Shown piece after piece: positions 49,158 to 60,350 of a DNA stretch of 64,000 bases (within the stretch, counting starts at the first letter, position 1; every line of letters starts with the position of its first letter). The notes below the pieces were generated by a model. It was not told the DNA's origin. It saw nothing but the letters and a program-made list of their open reading frames with translations, and made no database searches. The stretch is from Theobroma cacao (Eukaryota; Streptophyta; Magnoliopsida; Malvales; Malvaceae), in the NCBI RefSeq assembly GCF_000208745.1, contig NC_030851.1, forward strand, positions 30,352,912 through 30,416,911, given 5' to 3'. Position numbers and translations under genes: made by a program.

Positions 49158-50473
49158 CCTAAGGTAATCTACTCTTATGGGTTCATCATAGCCTCTAGAC
49201 ACATAGAGCATAGGCCACCCCTATGGCTCACATCACAACATACAATAACATATAATTTGCATATATACATATACACATATATTGTTCTCTAGCCTAGGTT
49301 TTTTCATCTAGGCATAGATATTTCATTCTAATACATGGTCCTGCATCTATTATGCATCATGCATTACGTGCATTTTATTTAAACCCATTCATAGTGACAA
49401 ATTAGAGGTACTCCCAGCCAAGTTTCGATCCTTAGCTTCTAATAGTCGTCTAGCTTGCCAATGAGTTGACTTAACTCCGTATCCTTTTCCAACATATCAG
49501 AACATCGAAATGTTAATTATACCTAGCTTTTGAAAAATGTCAGTTTTTGCACAATTAATCGAATCTTAGCAATCCAACTAGTTAACCTTCAAATTCCCCA
49601 ATCCAAGCCAAAAAAGGAAAAATACCAAATATGGAGAAAATCATATTTCGAAGTTATTAACCGATTAAAGCAAAAAATAATTAGTAAAAAAGTTAAATCT
49701 TACCTCCAAGATGGTTTCCTAAGCTCCAAATGACCTCAAAAGGCTCAGAAACTCAATTTGGGGGGTTAGGGTTCTAGGTTTTTAGAGAGAGAAAGGGAAG
49801 GAAAGAGTTAAGAGAAAGAGATGGGGTGAAATGGCTTGAACCCCTTTTTATTTTTGCCTTTTTTCTGTGATGTATAGATGCATTTGGCAATGTATCAATA
49901 CATTTGCCCTAATTTCGATTGAATGTATCGATACATCGAGGAAATATATCGATACATTTTGGGCAGAATGGTCCTGGGTGCTCTCTGCTTTAAATGTATC
50001 GATACATTGAGGCAATGTATTGATACATGTTTATCCTATGCCAAATCTAATGATACATCCTAAAATGTATAGATAGAATTCCTCTAGAACACCTCATATT
50101 GTTTTTCATACCAAGAACATATTGATACATTGGGGGATGTATCGATACATTTTCCCTATAAGTAGTTTTAAGCTTCCAAAACTTTCCAAAATTCCAAGTT
50201 TAACACTCTAAAATCATTCCCTGTTAATATCACACCTCAAATCATTCATTTAACTTAATCCCATACACAAATTTCACAACATAACATCAAACTTAGATCG
50301 AAACCTCAAACTATGAGATTTATCACATATTTTCTCAAAATTTCACCTAAGTGTCAGTATATGACTTTCAAACACTTGGCATACATAGCATATCATGAAT
50401 GTCCTCAAGATTTCACATATTTATAATTCATTTTTAGTTTACTTAATTTACATAAAAAATTGGGGGTGTTATA
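49158..50473 (-). mobile_element. 5' LTR of gypsy element C, U3 half
   Basis: Continuation of the LTR beyond solo LTR B. On the minus strand the element start is best placed at 50473 (TATAACACCCCCAA, apparently TG changed to TA). It proceeds through a cluster of TGTATCGATACA-type palindromes (49870-50150), a TATA-like ATAAAAAGGGG near 49845-49855 and a leader-like CT-rich stretch with a GGTAAGAT splice-donor-like site (about 49700). Joined with 44700-46049, the LTR would be about 2.67 kb. Confidence 0.65.
49870..50150. repeat. Cluster of TGTATCGATACA palindromes (cluster 1)
   Basis: About nine exact or near copies of the perfect 12-bp palindrome are spaced irregularly; exact copies lie at about 49924, 49994 and 50138. 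They sit in the U3-like part of the gypsy element C LTR, upstream of its TATA-like box. Confidence 0.85.
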
Positions 50474-52490
50474 TAAAATGCATCTCCTTCACTAAATAGG
50501 CCCTCTTTTCAAAGCACATATACAAAAACATAAAACTTAACTTAAACACTAGCTAAACTTAACATAATTGAACCCAATTTAAATAAAATAAAATAAATAG
50601 CTAAAAGCTCATAATATTTAAATTAAATCTTAAGAACTTAGACAAAATATATTGGAAATTATGACCAAGTAACTTTATAAAATAGAGTTATCATTAATCT
50701 TTGAATACAAAACCTTTAGATAGGTCTAAGTAAATTTCTTCTTGAAGATATCCATTCAAGAAAATGATTCTAACATCTATTTACCAAACTTTATCACCAT
50801 AATGTGCTGCAATCCGTAACAAAATCCTTGTGGACTTTCTTCATAATCACTTCCAGCTTAATGAGTATAAACTTTTGCCACTAGCCATACTTTATAGGGC
50901 TCTACCTTTTCAACTGGGTCATAATTTTCATTTTTATATCTATTGACTTAACACCTTACAGTGTATCCACTACGGTTTATACCCTATTTGAATACATTGA
51001 GTTTATCTCTGATTTTATGACTTTTCACCATTGAGCAACATCTTTATCTTTCATAGTTTCTTTATGTGTAAAGGACCATGATTTGGTTCACCCAGTTCTA
51101 TTTGATAAATCTCATTTAATGAAGTATATTTAGTTGGAGGTTGAACTATCCTTCTAGTACGGCAAGGTTTCTATGGATACTATTACAACTGTTGCACCCA
51201 TTCCCAATTCATGATCAACTTTTCTTTATTTAGCTGCCAGATTACCTTGAATCCTTATAACATATTGAAAATGTTGAAGTTGTGCCAGAATCTACACATT
51301 AGTCATTAAAAGGACCAATAGTCAGATTCGTCTCAATATAATAAGCATAATTAACATACTTAATGAAGGTTTTTCCTTTTTTAAAGTTGACAAGTAATGA
51401 TGGAAAGTCTTCTTTCAATGACCAAGCGTGCCGAAATGGAAATAATTTCCTTTACATTTTGTTTTTCTCAACAACCTTCAAATTTCCTCCTTTACTCTGC
51501 TAGGAGAACTAAGAGCCATTAAACTTCTATTTCTTGTTGTTGCCCTTGGGCTTGAACTTGAAGCCACTTGCCTTTTCAATCAATATGATAGTAGGCTTAT
51601 TTGTCTTTATCAAATCCTCTATTGCTGCAAAATATTAAGGATCTCTGATAGCGTAACCATCATCTTATTGATGTTGTAGCTCAAAACAAAGTCTCAGATG
51701 CATCAACTTGAGTTTTAGCTTCCATCCCCACACCAAGCGTTTCTATGGAAAAATTCCTTTCAGTATATCACTCAAGTTTCATTGCGTGTTGTAATTTGAT
51801 TGCATGCCTTTTCCCCCAACAACTTTTTTACTTATTTATAGGGTTGAAATAATTTTCTTTACATCAGGTTAAAAGGAAAGCTCCTTAATTAAAGTTGAGA
51901 GTTTTACTTTGGCCGCATATAGTAATGTGAAGTGGGAACAATTTGAAATATTTATATGAATAGCATTACTCATATTAGCCTACAAAACTAATAAATGAGA
52001 AAGTTAAAGCAACGGCAATGTAAGTAAAAGTCTAGTCAACTATGTAGTCCTATGGAGAAGAGCTGATATTTTTGATATTGGAGAAAGCGTTCAATTATTC
52101 TCGCAACTCCTGTTCACAATTCTTTAATGAAACAAACTGTTTAGCAATTTCTTCAATGTAAGTAAGGGTCTAGTCTGTAACATCAGCTTCAATTCTTCTA
52201 GAGAAATACTTACTTATCCATGAAATATCTACAACTGCCAAAGCCTTACCTAAGATTTCCAACACAACAGAGAAGGAATCTACACTTTGAAAAGTGTATG
52301 TGCTTGAAAATACACTCCAAATGCTCTACATGTTGTGACAGAAAATGGCAACCATGAAAGTGGACTATAAAATTGTTCTACACTTTTTTTCTTCCTATTT
52401 TATTTCACTTAGGGGGCAACAACATTCATGACGAACATCTTCTCAAGTCTTTCTTGAATAAATTTATTTTTATGGAGATATAAAGCATCT
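50474..52490 (-). pseudogene. Ty1/copia remnant: gag zinc knuckle and RT start
   Basis: Minus-strand reading finds, in element order: a damaged gag ending in a knuckle-like ..KGNYFHFGTLGH.. (about 51410-51455; copia gag has CxHCGKxGH, so Cys is lost), a ..RRIVQPPTKYTSLNE.. linker (about 51120-51170) and RT start ..ILLRIAAHYGDKVW..DVRIIFLNGYLQEEIYL.. (about 50730-50840, in pieces). The integrase between them is missing. Stops throughout; a dead deletion derivative. Confidence 0.65.
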
Positions 52491-52499
52491 TGTGGAAGT

Positions 52500-52860
52500 A
52501 TTTTCTAATGATTGTCACAACCTAGTATCTTGTTACTTGCCTCTAGCCACATGCAAGCTTGTAGGTAATTGTTAGCTGTGCGCAAGCTTACGCTGGTCAT
52601 TAGTGACGCACAACCTCGAAGCTTGCCACATGCAGTATTACGGCTTGTCGCTTGTGACTTCGCGCACAAGCTTTCGACTTTCCACGTGCAAGGTTGATGC
52701 TTTTTTTGCACAAGCTTGATTTATGCTTGCCATTTGTCACTTGTCACTTGCCACACACAAGCTTGATGCTTGTCAAGTGCCAGCTTGGTGCATGCAAGCA
52801 ACCTATGTACCACACTTACCATGTGCAAGCAATTGCTTTACGCACACAGACAGAATAACT
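52500..52860. repeat. Imperfect repeats of CAAGCTTG/TTGCCA words, LTR-like
   Basis: It begins TGTCACAACCTAG (52514), like an inverted LTR end. It contains many irregular copies of GCACAAGCTTG, GCTTGCCAC, CTTGTCACTTG. In style it recalls the GCACA-rich middle of family F LTRs, but I could not align them base by base. Assignment is uncertain. Confidence 0.45.
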
Positions 52861-53690
52861 CTTGCTACATGCGTACGGAACAAAACTGCATAATGTAATC
52901 ACTCCATGAGTAACATTGGAAATCATTTAATATATTTCAGGTGTATTACATATTTTTTCTTTATTATAAATGCATGGAAACGCTTTTACAAGGAATTCTA
53001 TGTAGAGGGCAAAATCGAGAAATAAAAAAAACTAAAATAATTTTTTGAACTATTGTAGGAATTTAATACCATTAATCCACAAGATAGCGCATTTACCTTA
53101 GCTAATTTCTTTAATTATTATGAAATTATTTTGCTAGTGAAACAATTTTGCTCCTCAAATAGTGCTGGTGAAACAAGCATAAGCAATATACGTAGAGCAA
53201 TTCCTGCTCCCTAAGGCTCGATACATGCCTCTCAAATGAAATGAAATTACTTTATTTTTATATTCTAAATTATCTTTTTATTTTGTCTTAGTGGCAATTC
53301 ATGAGAACTTCTTTCACCAAGAATTCTCATGCTAGAGGTATAATGTAGATGCTTGCTTTTGATTATTGACTTATTATTTCTCTAAGAATTGTTTTATAGT
53401 AATGCTATATAGAGAGCAATGGGAACAATTATATTATGTGAATAATAGTGAAAGTGATTCGAAATACGTGATAGGGTTCACGGATTAGTTTCACTTTTGA
53501 GATGTTTGGAGAGCTTGGTTTGGTGGCTTGGATATAGAGATAGTTAAGAGGTTTTCTTCTTAATCATTTCTTGAAGTATAAATGTTTTTCTTTTATCTTT
53601 TACCTCTTCCCTTTTACTCAAGCTTGATTTAGATGTATGAGTCTTAAATTTGTTTAAATGAGCTTTATAATCTCTCTAACACTTATTCTT
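52861..53690. other. Unassigned AT-rich sequence
   Basis: No supported gene or element is visible. It lies between LTR-like repeats and the Sirevirus-like LTR. Confidence 0.4.
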
Positions 53691-53694
53691 GAGA

Positions 53695-54921
53695 TGTTAA
53701 GGTGTTTGATTTCCAAGATAGGTTCATCAAGTAAAGAGGCTAAGGTGTGTAAAGCAAAAACCAACTCAAAAGAACCTTCAAAGAGCTTTTTGTCTCTTAT
53801 TTATCCATGGATGTTTTTCATCTATCGATAATTGTGGTTTTGCCTAGTACCTAACAAAAAATACACACGAACCATCAATAGATAATGACTGTTGGACACA
53901 AAATTCAAAAGGAAAATGGATAGTTTCTTCACCAAACTTTCTCCATAGCTTTAAAGCTTCTCCAACTATAAAAAGGATTTCTCCAACACATTTAGAAGGT
54001 TCGAAGACTGGAGAAAAATATCATTTGAACAAGAATCAAACCTTATGAAGAAAAATAAGAAAAAAAGATAGAAACCAAGCTAAAGCAAGCAAATTCAAAT
54101 CTTCCACCAAGCTTTTAAGCTTTCTTGTGCTATATAATTCCTTTGTGCCTTCATTCCCATCTTTTGTAATCTTCTTTATCACTATCCTTCTCTTCTAACT
54201 TTGTATTTACTTAGCAAAATCCACGTTCAAGAGGTACATTTGCTTCAATCTTGTAAGAGAGAAAAAGGTTATATCTTAGCCTCCAAAAGGTAGTGTTGCA
54301 AAGGTTTTGTTTGATTTATACAAGGCATTGTGTTGAAAAGTTGTGCTTGATCCATAAAAGCATTATGTTGAGAGGTTGTGCTTGATCATTGAAAGGCATT
54401 GTGTTGATAGGTTGTGCTTGATCCATAAAAGGCATTATATAGAGAGGATGTGCATGATCATTGAAAGACATTGTAAAGGTTATGCATGAGCCTTAAAAAG
54501 TATTTTTCATACTAAATTTGAAATTCCTTAGCTTGCTAAGGGAGAAGATGTAGGCACCGATAAAGAACGCCAAACCTTTATAAAACTTTTGTGTCTTTTC
54601 TCTTTACCTTTTACTCCTTGAACTTGTGCATTTCATCTTGAAGAAGTTTTAGAAATTTGTCTACAACTTACTTATTCTTCACTTTTTCACTTGTGCATTT
54701 TACGTTGAAAAGTTTTGAAAATTTGTTTTCAACTTGTGTGTTCATTAAGTTGCCAATTAAAATTCCTTTGGCATGTTTTAAAGTGAAAAATAAATTTGAG
54801 AAGCTTGTCTTTAAGGTTGCCTTCATTAAAAGTTTAATTTATTGAAAAGAATTTTTATAAATCTAACTCACCCTCCCCTTTTTAGATATTTCCTCATTGT
54901 TATTAAGCTAACATTCCTAAC
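53695..54921 (+). mobile_element. Sirevirus-like LTR, plus orientation
   Basis: Its second half parallels the reverse complement of the Sirevirus LTR at 56687-57957: ..AACTATAAA.., ..GGCATTGTGTTG.., ..TGTGCTTGATC-A--AAAGGCATT.., ..GCCAAACCT-TATAAAAC-TTTGTGT.. in order. It ends ..CTAACATTCCTAACA at 54921. The start (TGTTAAGG at 53695) is inferred from length. It is a diverged member of the same family in the opposite orientation, and it separates unassigned DNA from a copia RNase H tail. Confidence 0.6.
54303..54500 (+). repeat. Five tandem units of about 41 bp inside the Sirevirus-like LTR
   Basis: The unit is roughly GGTTGTGCTTGATC plus CATAAAAGGCATT plus ATGTTGAGA. Two to three copies of the same unit exist in the related LTR at about 56985-57090, so copy number has expanded here. 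Confidence 0.8.
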
Positions 54922-55029
54922 AAAGGGGCTAATCATATGGAGATAAAATATTTGATAGTTGAAGAACTTGTGATTGAAAGTGCAAATGGTATGCCATATA
55001 AGCCATTCAGTTGGTTGTAGAGATACATT
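54922..55029 (+). pseudogene. C-terminal scrap of a copia RNase H
   Basis: Plus-strand reading ..KGANHMEIKYLIVEELV.. then ..NGMPYKPF.. matches the end of copia RNase H (family: SKHI-D-KY--V-E-V, later T-KGMPPK-F), with the segment between them deleted. It starts immediately after the LTR end at 54921, so the LTR interrupts or truncates it. It continues directly into LTR family R. Confidence 0.6.
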
Positions 55030-56686
55030 ATTGTATTTTATATACTTTATTTTAATATAAGACTTTCTTTATCTTCATGTTTGTAATTATTAATATTATT
55101 AACTAATAAGATAAAGTACATAGAATAAGTTCTGTTTGTAATTATGAGATTCTTATTGCATCAAAGCATTATTCCAAAAATTTTCCTAATCAATGCTTTA
55201 TCATGATCGGACATTTATAAAGCTGAGAGAGAAACACGTGGTTATGTTCCTCATTTATGAGGTGATCTATCGATCTCATAGATTGAAGTATTGGGATACT
55301 TGACCTAACATGTGGGTGCTTGTTACGTGAACAAGTACATGATCCAAAATGAGAACTCAATTTGATATTTCACTCAAATGTCTATGGAACAAATTCTCAT
55401 ATGACAATTGTGTAAGTAATCTTTCAACTTGAGATCATCAAGTTGCCTTATGTATGGAAGGTTATACTTTGATACTATTTTTAGTGATCCTAATCAAAGA
55501 TGCTCATAAAAGATAGTTGTTGGGAATAGCATGAAGTATATAAAGGCAAATGAATGATCGATAGAAGATTCATCACCTTAGGTGATACTAAGGGGAATAT
55601 CCCAATTCCTTCTTGATAAGCAATAACTTAAGGAGTCCTCGATCGAGGTAGAATGGGATTGGAAAAGGAGTTTTTTGAATCTCATTATGGAGTTGATTAC
55701 AAGTATTAAGTGCTACTCTAAGAAAGATAATATATAATAGTCATTGAGCCAAGTTCTATGTCTTGTCAAGATTTAGTAAATGAAGAGATATCAATTACAC
55801 GAGAAGATTGTTCATTGAAGGGTTGTCTTTTCTTAACATTTGGCTAGTCATGACAGATTGCTAGAAGTCAATCTTGACTTATAAACATAAACTATCCAAT
55901 TTGGGAATTGATGATGAATGCAAATGTGTGTTTGATTCATTTAATTCGAATTGTTCTAGATTATAATTGGCATTTATTGCCAATATGTTAGAAATCTAAT
56001 GAGTCATACACAGTTAAAAGATGTCAATTTAAGAATGTAAAAATAAGGGATTTTGTTGGATTTAATTGAAAGAAGTTATGGACCTCAAGGACTTAATTGA
56101 ATATTTTCAATTAAGTTAAGGTAATTGTTGTAATTAATATAAAAGATATATTAAACCTAATTGCCTATATTTAAACAATGTTATGTTACTTTAAAAGTGG
56201 GTGTGATTGTGTGTGACCACTTGAGAGGCATTAAAAAAGAGAAAGAAAGGTTCAGCAAAACCTTAGAATCTTTTCACCTCCTTCTACCTTATGTTGTTGC
56301 TTATTTTTCCCTTTTTCTCTTTCTCCTCATCAGCTTTTGTCTTTGCTTGAGTGAAGAATGAGAAATCAACACCTCTTATACCTAGCTAGAACTAGCCTTG
56401 GTAGTAAGTAAACCCCAAAACCACCTTAGATGGTTTTTTAAGATTGTTTCTTGTGTGGATCAATATTGGAGACTGCACAGTTGGGTAGCTTACAATTTGT
56501 AACAACCCAAGCTTCGTGGGCGGTTCTTTGAAGCACAAATTATTGTGGGGCTATTGATTTAGACATCAAAGCCACAAAGGTAAAACAAGCTTCTACCAAA
56601 TTGCTAAGATTAAGTCAATATTTAATAACCAAGGATGATTTTACTTGAGGGAAAAGTTTTAAGTTGTTGTTATGTTTTTTAAATTG
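55030..56686 (+). mobile_element. 3' LTR of copia-type family R
   Basis: It follows the RNase H scrap, as a 3' LTR should. It shares ordered blocks with the minus copy at 23130-24730 (CAAGTTGCCTTATGTATGG, TCCTAATCAAAGATGC, TAGATTATAATTGGCATTTA, AGGACTTAATTGAA). Exact ends are not certain. ORFs in it are chance. Confidence 0.55.
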
Positions 56687-57957
56687 TGTTAGGTTAATTA
56701 GCTCAATATGATTAGGTCCAAGAGGGGGTGTGAATTGGACTATTTTTAGAATTTTAAAAAAATTATTTTCCTTTTTGAACAAAATCTTTTCTTTAATTCA
56801 AAGCTGAGTTTAAAAAGAAAACAAACTAATTGGCTTTTAGATCAATGAAAGAGAATTGAATTTTCAAGTAAAATGAATAGTAGAGAAATTAACACAAGTG
56901 TTTTATAGAGGTTTGGCCTCCTTGCCTACGTCCTTTCCCTTAGATTCACTAAGGAGTTTAAAATCCACTATTCAATTAAAAAGCTTAATACAATGCCTTT
57001 TGTGGATCAAGCATAACCATACAATACAATGCCATTTGGTGATTAAAGCACAACCACTCTACCTTTTCTATTAGTTAAGGTATAACCACTTGAGCAAATA
57101 CAATGAGAGAAATGTAGGTACAGCAAGAGTGCCTCTTAAAGTGTAAGTGAAGAATTCGGTACAGTACTTGAAAAAAAGAATGGAAACCTAATAAATGCCA
57201 GACTAGAAGACTTTTTGTATTTAAGAAGAGTACAATAGGTTTTTAATGTATATTGGCTAATTCTCTCTTTTTTAGTTGTGTTTTCAGGTTTTCTAACCTT
57301 CATAAACACTGAGGAAGCTTGTATTTATAGTTGTTGAAGCTTCAAGGGTAGTTGGGAGAGCATTTAATGTGAAAATAGCAGTTTTTCTCTTTATCCAATG
57401 CTCCAACGGTCATTTTGTATCGATACATATGTGAATGTATCGATACATTGCCTTTTGTTTTGAATTCCTGCCGAGTTGTATTGATATATTTGAACTTCCT
57501 GCAAGGATCTCTGTAATATTCTTAAGTATGTATCGATACATGAAACTATGTATCGATACTTTTAGATCAATGAGCATTTTGTTGAAAATAGATCGATACA
57601 TTTGAGAAATGTATTGATACTTTTAGGTCAATATGCATTCTGTCTCAATTCTATCGATACAATTGAGGATGTATCGATAGATTAAGTTTGACTTTTGAGT
57701 TTTGACTTTTGCTTAAGAACATGTATTGGTAGATGTTGTAATCTATTGATACTTATCCAAATGTATCGATACATGAAGAACATATATCAATAAATTTGGA
57801 TCAAAATGCATTTTCAGAGATTGTTTTCACATCTTTTCTTTTTCAAACTTACTTGGCATTGTTTGAGAACATGAGACCTTTGATCCTTTGTGAGTTAGGT
57901 GAAATTTGGGTAATTTCTTTTTGTCATTTCAAAATATAAAAGATCATTAGGTTAACA
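56687..57957 (-). mobile_element. 3' LTR of the Sirevirus
   Basis: On the minus strand it starts TGTTAACCTAATGATC at 57957, directly after polypurine tract CAAAAAGGGGGAGAT (57958-57972), the hallmark of Sireviruses. It ends ..AATTAACCTAACA at 56687; 1271 bp. Palindrome cluster 2 lies in its U3 part (57416-57790). A TATA-like ACTATAAATACAAG (minus strand, about 57322-57340) follows. Confidence 0.8.
57416..57790. repeat. Cluster of TGTATCGATACA palindromes (cluster 2)
   Basis: About a dozen exact or near copies, for example at 57416, 57436, 57531 and 57762. They lie in the U3 part of the Sirevirus LTR, 80-450 bp upstream of its TATA-like box. Confidence 0.85.
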
Positions 57958-57972
57958 ATCTCCCCCTTTTTG
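57958..57972 (-). promoter_or_regulatory. Sirevirus polypurine tract
   Basis: Minus strand CAAAAAGGGGGAGAT immediately before the LTR start. It is the priming site for plus-strand DNA synthesis. Confidence 0.85.
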
Positions 57973-58559
57973 ATATGACAAAATAGAGTAGCCAAATTTT
58001 AAAGCTTGATTTGTTAGACGTTTTAGGATCTGAAATGGATGTTAATCTTAAGTCCTTCCCCTCAATTATGGCTACCTTTTAACTGAAGATTGTAAGAGAT
58101 CATGTGATTTTTCTCTCCATTCTACCTTTTTTTGTTATATCAAAAAGAATAAAGCAAGGAAAGATATAGAGAAAAAAAAAAAAACTCAACGCAATGGAAT
58201 AAAGAGTTGGAAATAACATATAACCATTAAATTATAAAAGCATCGTTCATAATGACAATGTAAACAAGATAACCAATGATTGGAAACCAAAATGATCGTA
58301 AGCATAAACAACTGTGCAACGCATAAGTAATCCCGAAACAGAATGACAACCAAAATTTGGTCATGAAAGACCATGTAATAGGAGTAAAAATATCCTTAAG
58401 GAATGAACAATAAGAAGTTAACAACTATGCAATAATGAGCATGAGGAAAATGCAGCCAACTGATCCAATAAGGTATGAAGAGAAAAGGAAGTGGCCAATG
58501 TACCATAGGAAGAACTCAAGTGGGTGGCAGAAACTGAATGCAAAACTCAGTGAATTGTT

Positions 58560-59770
58560 CCTCAAGATGCTGCTATTGATGAAGGAGCTCCCAATTCTAA
58601 GCCTCTAAGACGTCCAACCTGTGAATGATACAAGCATCCATAGATTCCATAAAAGATAATAATCAAGAATAGGCTTGCTCATTATCAAAGACAATGTATA
58701 TAGAAAGGTGACTAGGACCAACACTAGGATAAGTACTGGGATCGATACTAGCATTAGGTGCGACACTATGTTCAGAAAAGGTATTTGCACGATCCTCATC
58801 TCCAGCAAACTCAGGATCATTGAAGATTCCTTTTGGACCTAAAAGTTGTTAACATAGACAAAGCCAAGCTTGTTGATAACATGCTTATTGATCTTCGTGT
58901 GCATCACATGCTACTTAGGTGGATCACACTTAGTGTTAATGCCCACGGAGTCAATGATAGTGCTGATGACCATACCATATAGAAGAGTTGTGTAAGATTT
59001 GGTAATGATCTTGAGCATGTCATCAAGAATAAACTTGGCAATGTTGACATGTTGGTTGCATTTGATGCGGTACAAAAACTAGAAATCGTCACTCTTGACT
59101 GTAGAGTAATTTGTGCCGTTAGGGCGAAGAGTGTGTGAGATGATAAGGTGGAGGATGCGATCATAAAATGATAGACGTTTGACATTGGTCACATTTTTTT
59201 CAATCATGGGAGGATAAGTGTAGACAGTGGACAATGCTTCCTATGACATGACACCTTCAACATAATTTAAATCACCCTAACGAATCTCTAAGTCCAAGAC
59301 AAAGTTAAGTGTTGCTGTGCAACCATAATTCGCTTACCCATAACATAAGTGCAAAATCTATCAGTGTGCTCTATGGGTTCACTATCCTCATAATCTTGAA
59401 TTTTGTGATGGCATTGAAATAGAAGATGCGAACAAGGTCAGCATAATAAGTATGGTTCATGGATAGATAATTAAGTCGGTCTAATTGTCAAAAATTATCA
59501 ATATATGGAAAATTGATAATAACTAGGTAATTAAAATCAATTACCCGTACTGGCTTGACATCTCGTTTGGCAAAGTCTTTGTTGAATTGTGTCTACAATG
59601 AGGGATAAGAGAAATTATGTTTGAATGAGCGGTTATCGAAGTAGGGGATCGACGATGGTGGTGGCTGGTCAGATGGAAAAGCTGCAAAAGTGGGAGCCCG
59701 GGTGCAATTAGTGGTTACTTTTGAGTGCTTTGGACCAGAGACCATTGGAGGAGTAACGATTAAGAGATGA
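58560..59770 (-). pseudogene. Broken ORF between Sirevirus pol and 3' LTR (env-like position)
   Basis: Minus-strand reading gives long, ordered but stop-broken protein: ..MVSGPKHSKVTTNCTRAP.., ..RVIDFNYLVIINFPYI.., ..YYADLVRIFYFNAI.., ..RLSFYDRILHLIISHTLRP.., ..NIAKFILDDMLKIITKS.. and ..HTKINKHVINKLGF... To my eye this resembles the large family of 'putative plant transposon protein' domains that accompany plant LTR elements rather than a true envelope: I see no clear signal peptide or membrane segments. Sireviruses often carry an extra ORF at this place. Function unknown. ORFs in other frames here are shadows. Confidence 0.55.
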
Positions 59771-60093
59771 ACTGGTAGAAGGTGTTTGGGGGCATGAGAA
59801 TTGATCTAAGCAAAACACTTGGGTGGAAAAAGCAACCGATTTCACGAATCAGAGGTTGAGGGGAAGGTAAGGTTCTGGGGTTCTGAAATGTGAGAAATTT
59901 TGAAGTTTAGAGAAAATGAGATGAAATGCACAAAAGAAGGATTGTTAGGAGCAAGGGAAGAAGGTAAGAAAAGGTTTATTCGGTGTACATTTGAGGAAGA
60001 AAGCAAAGGTGACAGATAGGGGGAAGAGAATTTGGAAAAAAAAGTCAAAGAGTGGGGTGAAAATGAGCCTCTAGGCACTTAAAACCTTCACAA
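59771..60093 (-). other. Leader-like region upstream of the Sirevirus extra ORF
   Basis: CT-rich on the minus strand, without long reading frames that start with ATG. It lies between palindrome cluster 3 and the broken ORF. Its make-up resembles a 5' leader. Confidence 0.4.
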
Positions 60094-60350
60094 TGTATCG
60101 ATACATGGGTACATGTATCGATACATTTGAAATAGAATGCTTTAATTTTGGCTACTAGACGAAATGTATCGATATATTTTCTAGATATTGATACATGTTC
60201 TTGCATTTTTCGATACATAGGCGAATGTATCGATACAATTAGGATGAGATTTTAATGTTGGCAACTGGGTAAAATGTATCAATATAACAACAAGATGTAT
60301 ATATACATGTTCTTCATGTATCGATACATTGGGTCATGTATCGATACATG
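60094..60350. repeat. Cluster of TGTATCGATACA palindromes (cluster 3)
   Basis: Exact copies at about 60094, 60114, 60225, 60318 and 60337, with several near copies between. They are inside the Sirevirus but outside the LTR, between RNase H and the extra ORF. Confidence 0.85.

Noticed and set aside
49870..50150. CRISPR or satellite interpretation of the palindrome clusters
   Set aside because: Spacing is irregular, copies are only 12 bp with variants, and flanking DNA between copies is not repeated.
59842..60078. 78-codon Ser/Pro-rich ORF as a signal-peptide-bearing envelope start
   Set aside because: It begins with GTG rather than ATG, is in CT-rich leader-like DNA, and does not connect in frame with the broken ORF downstream.
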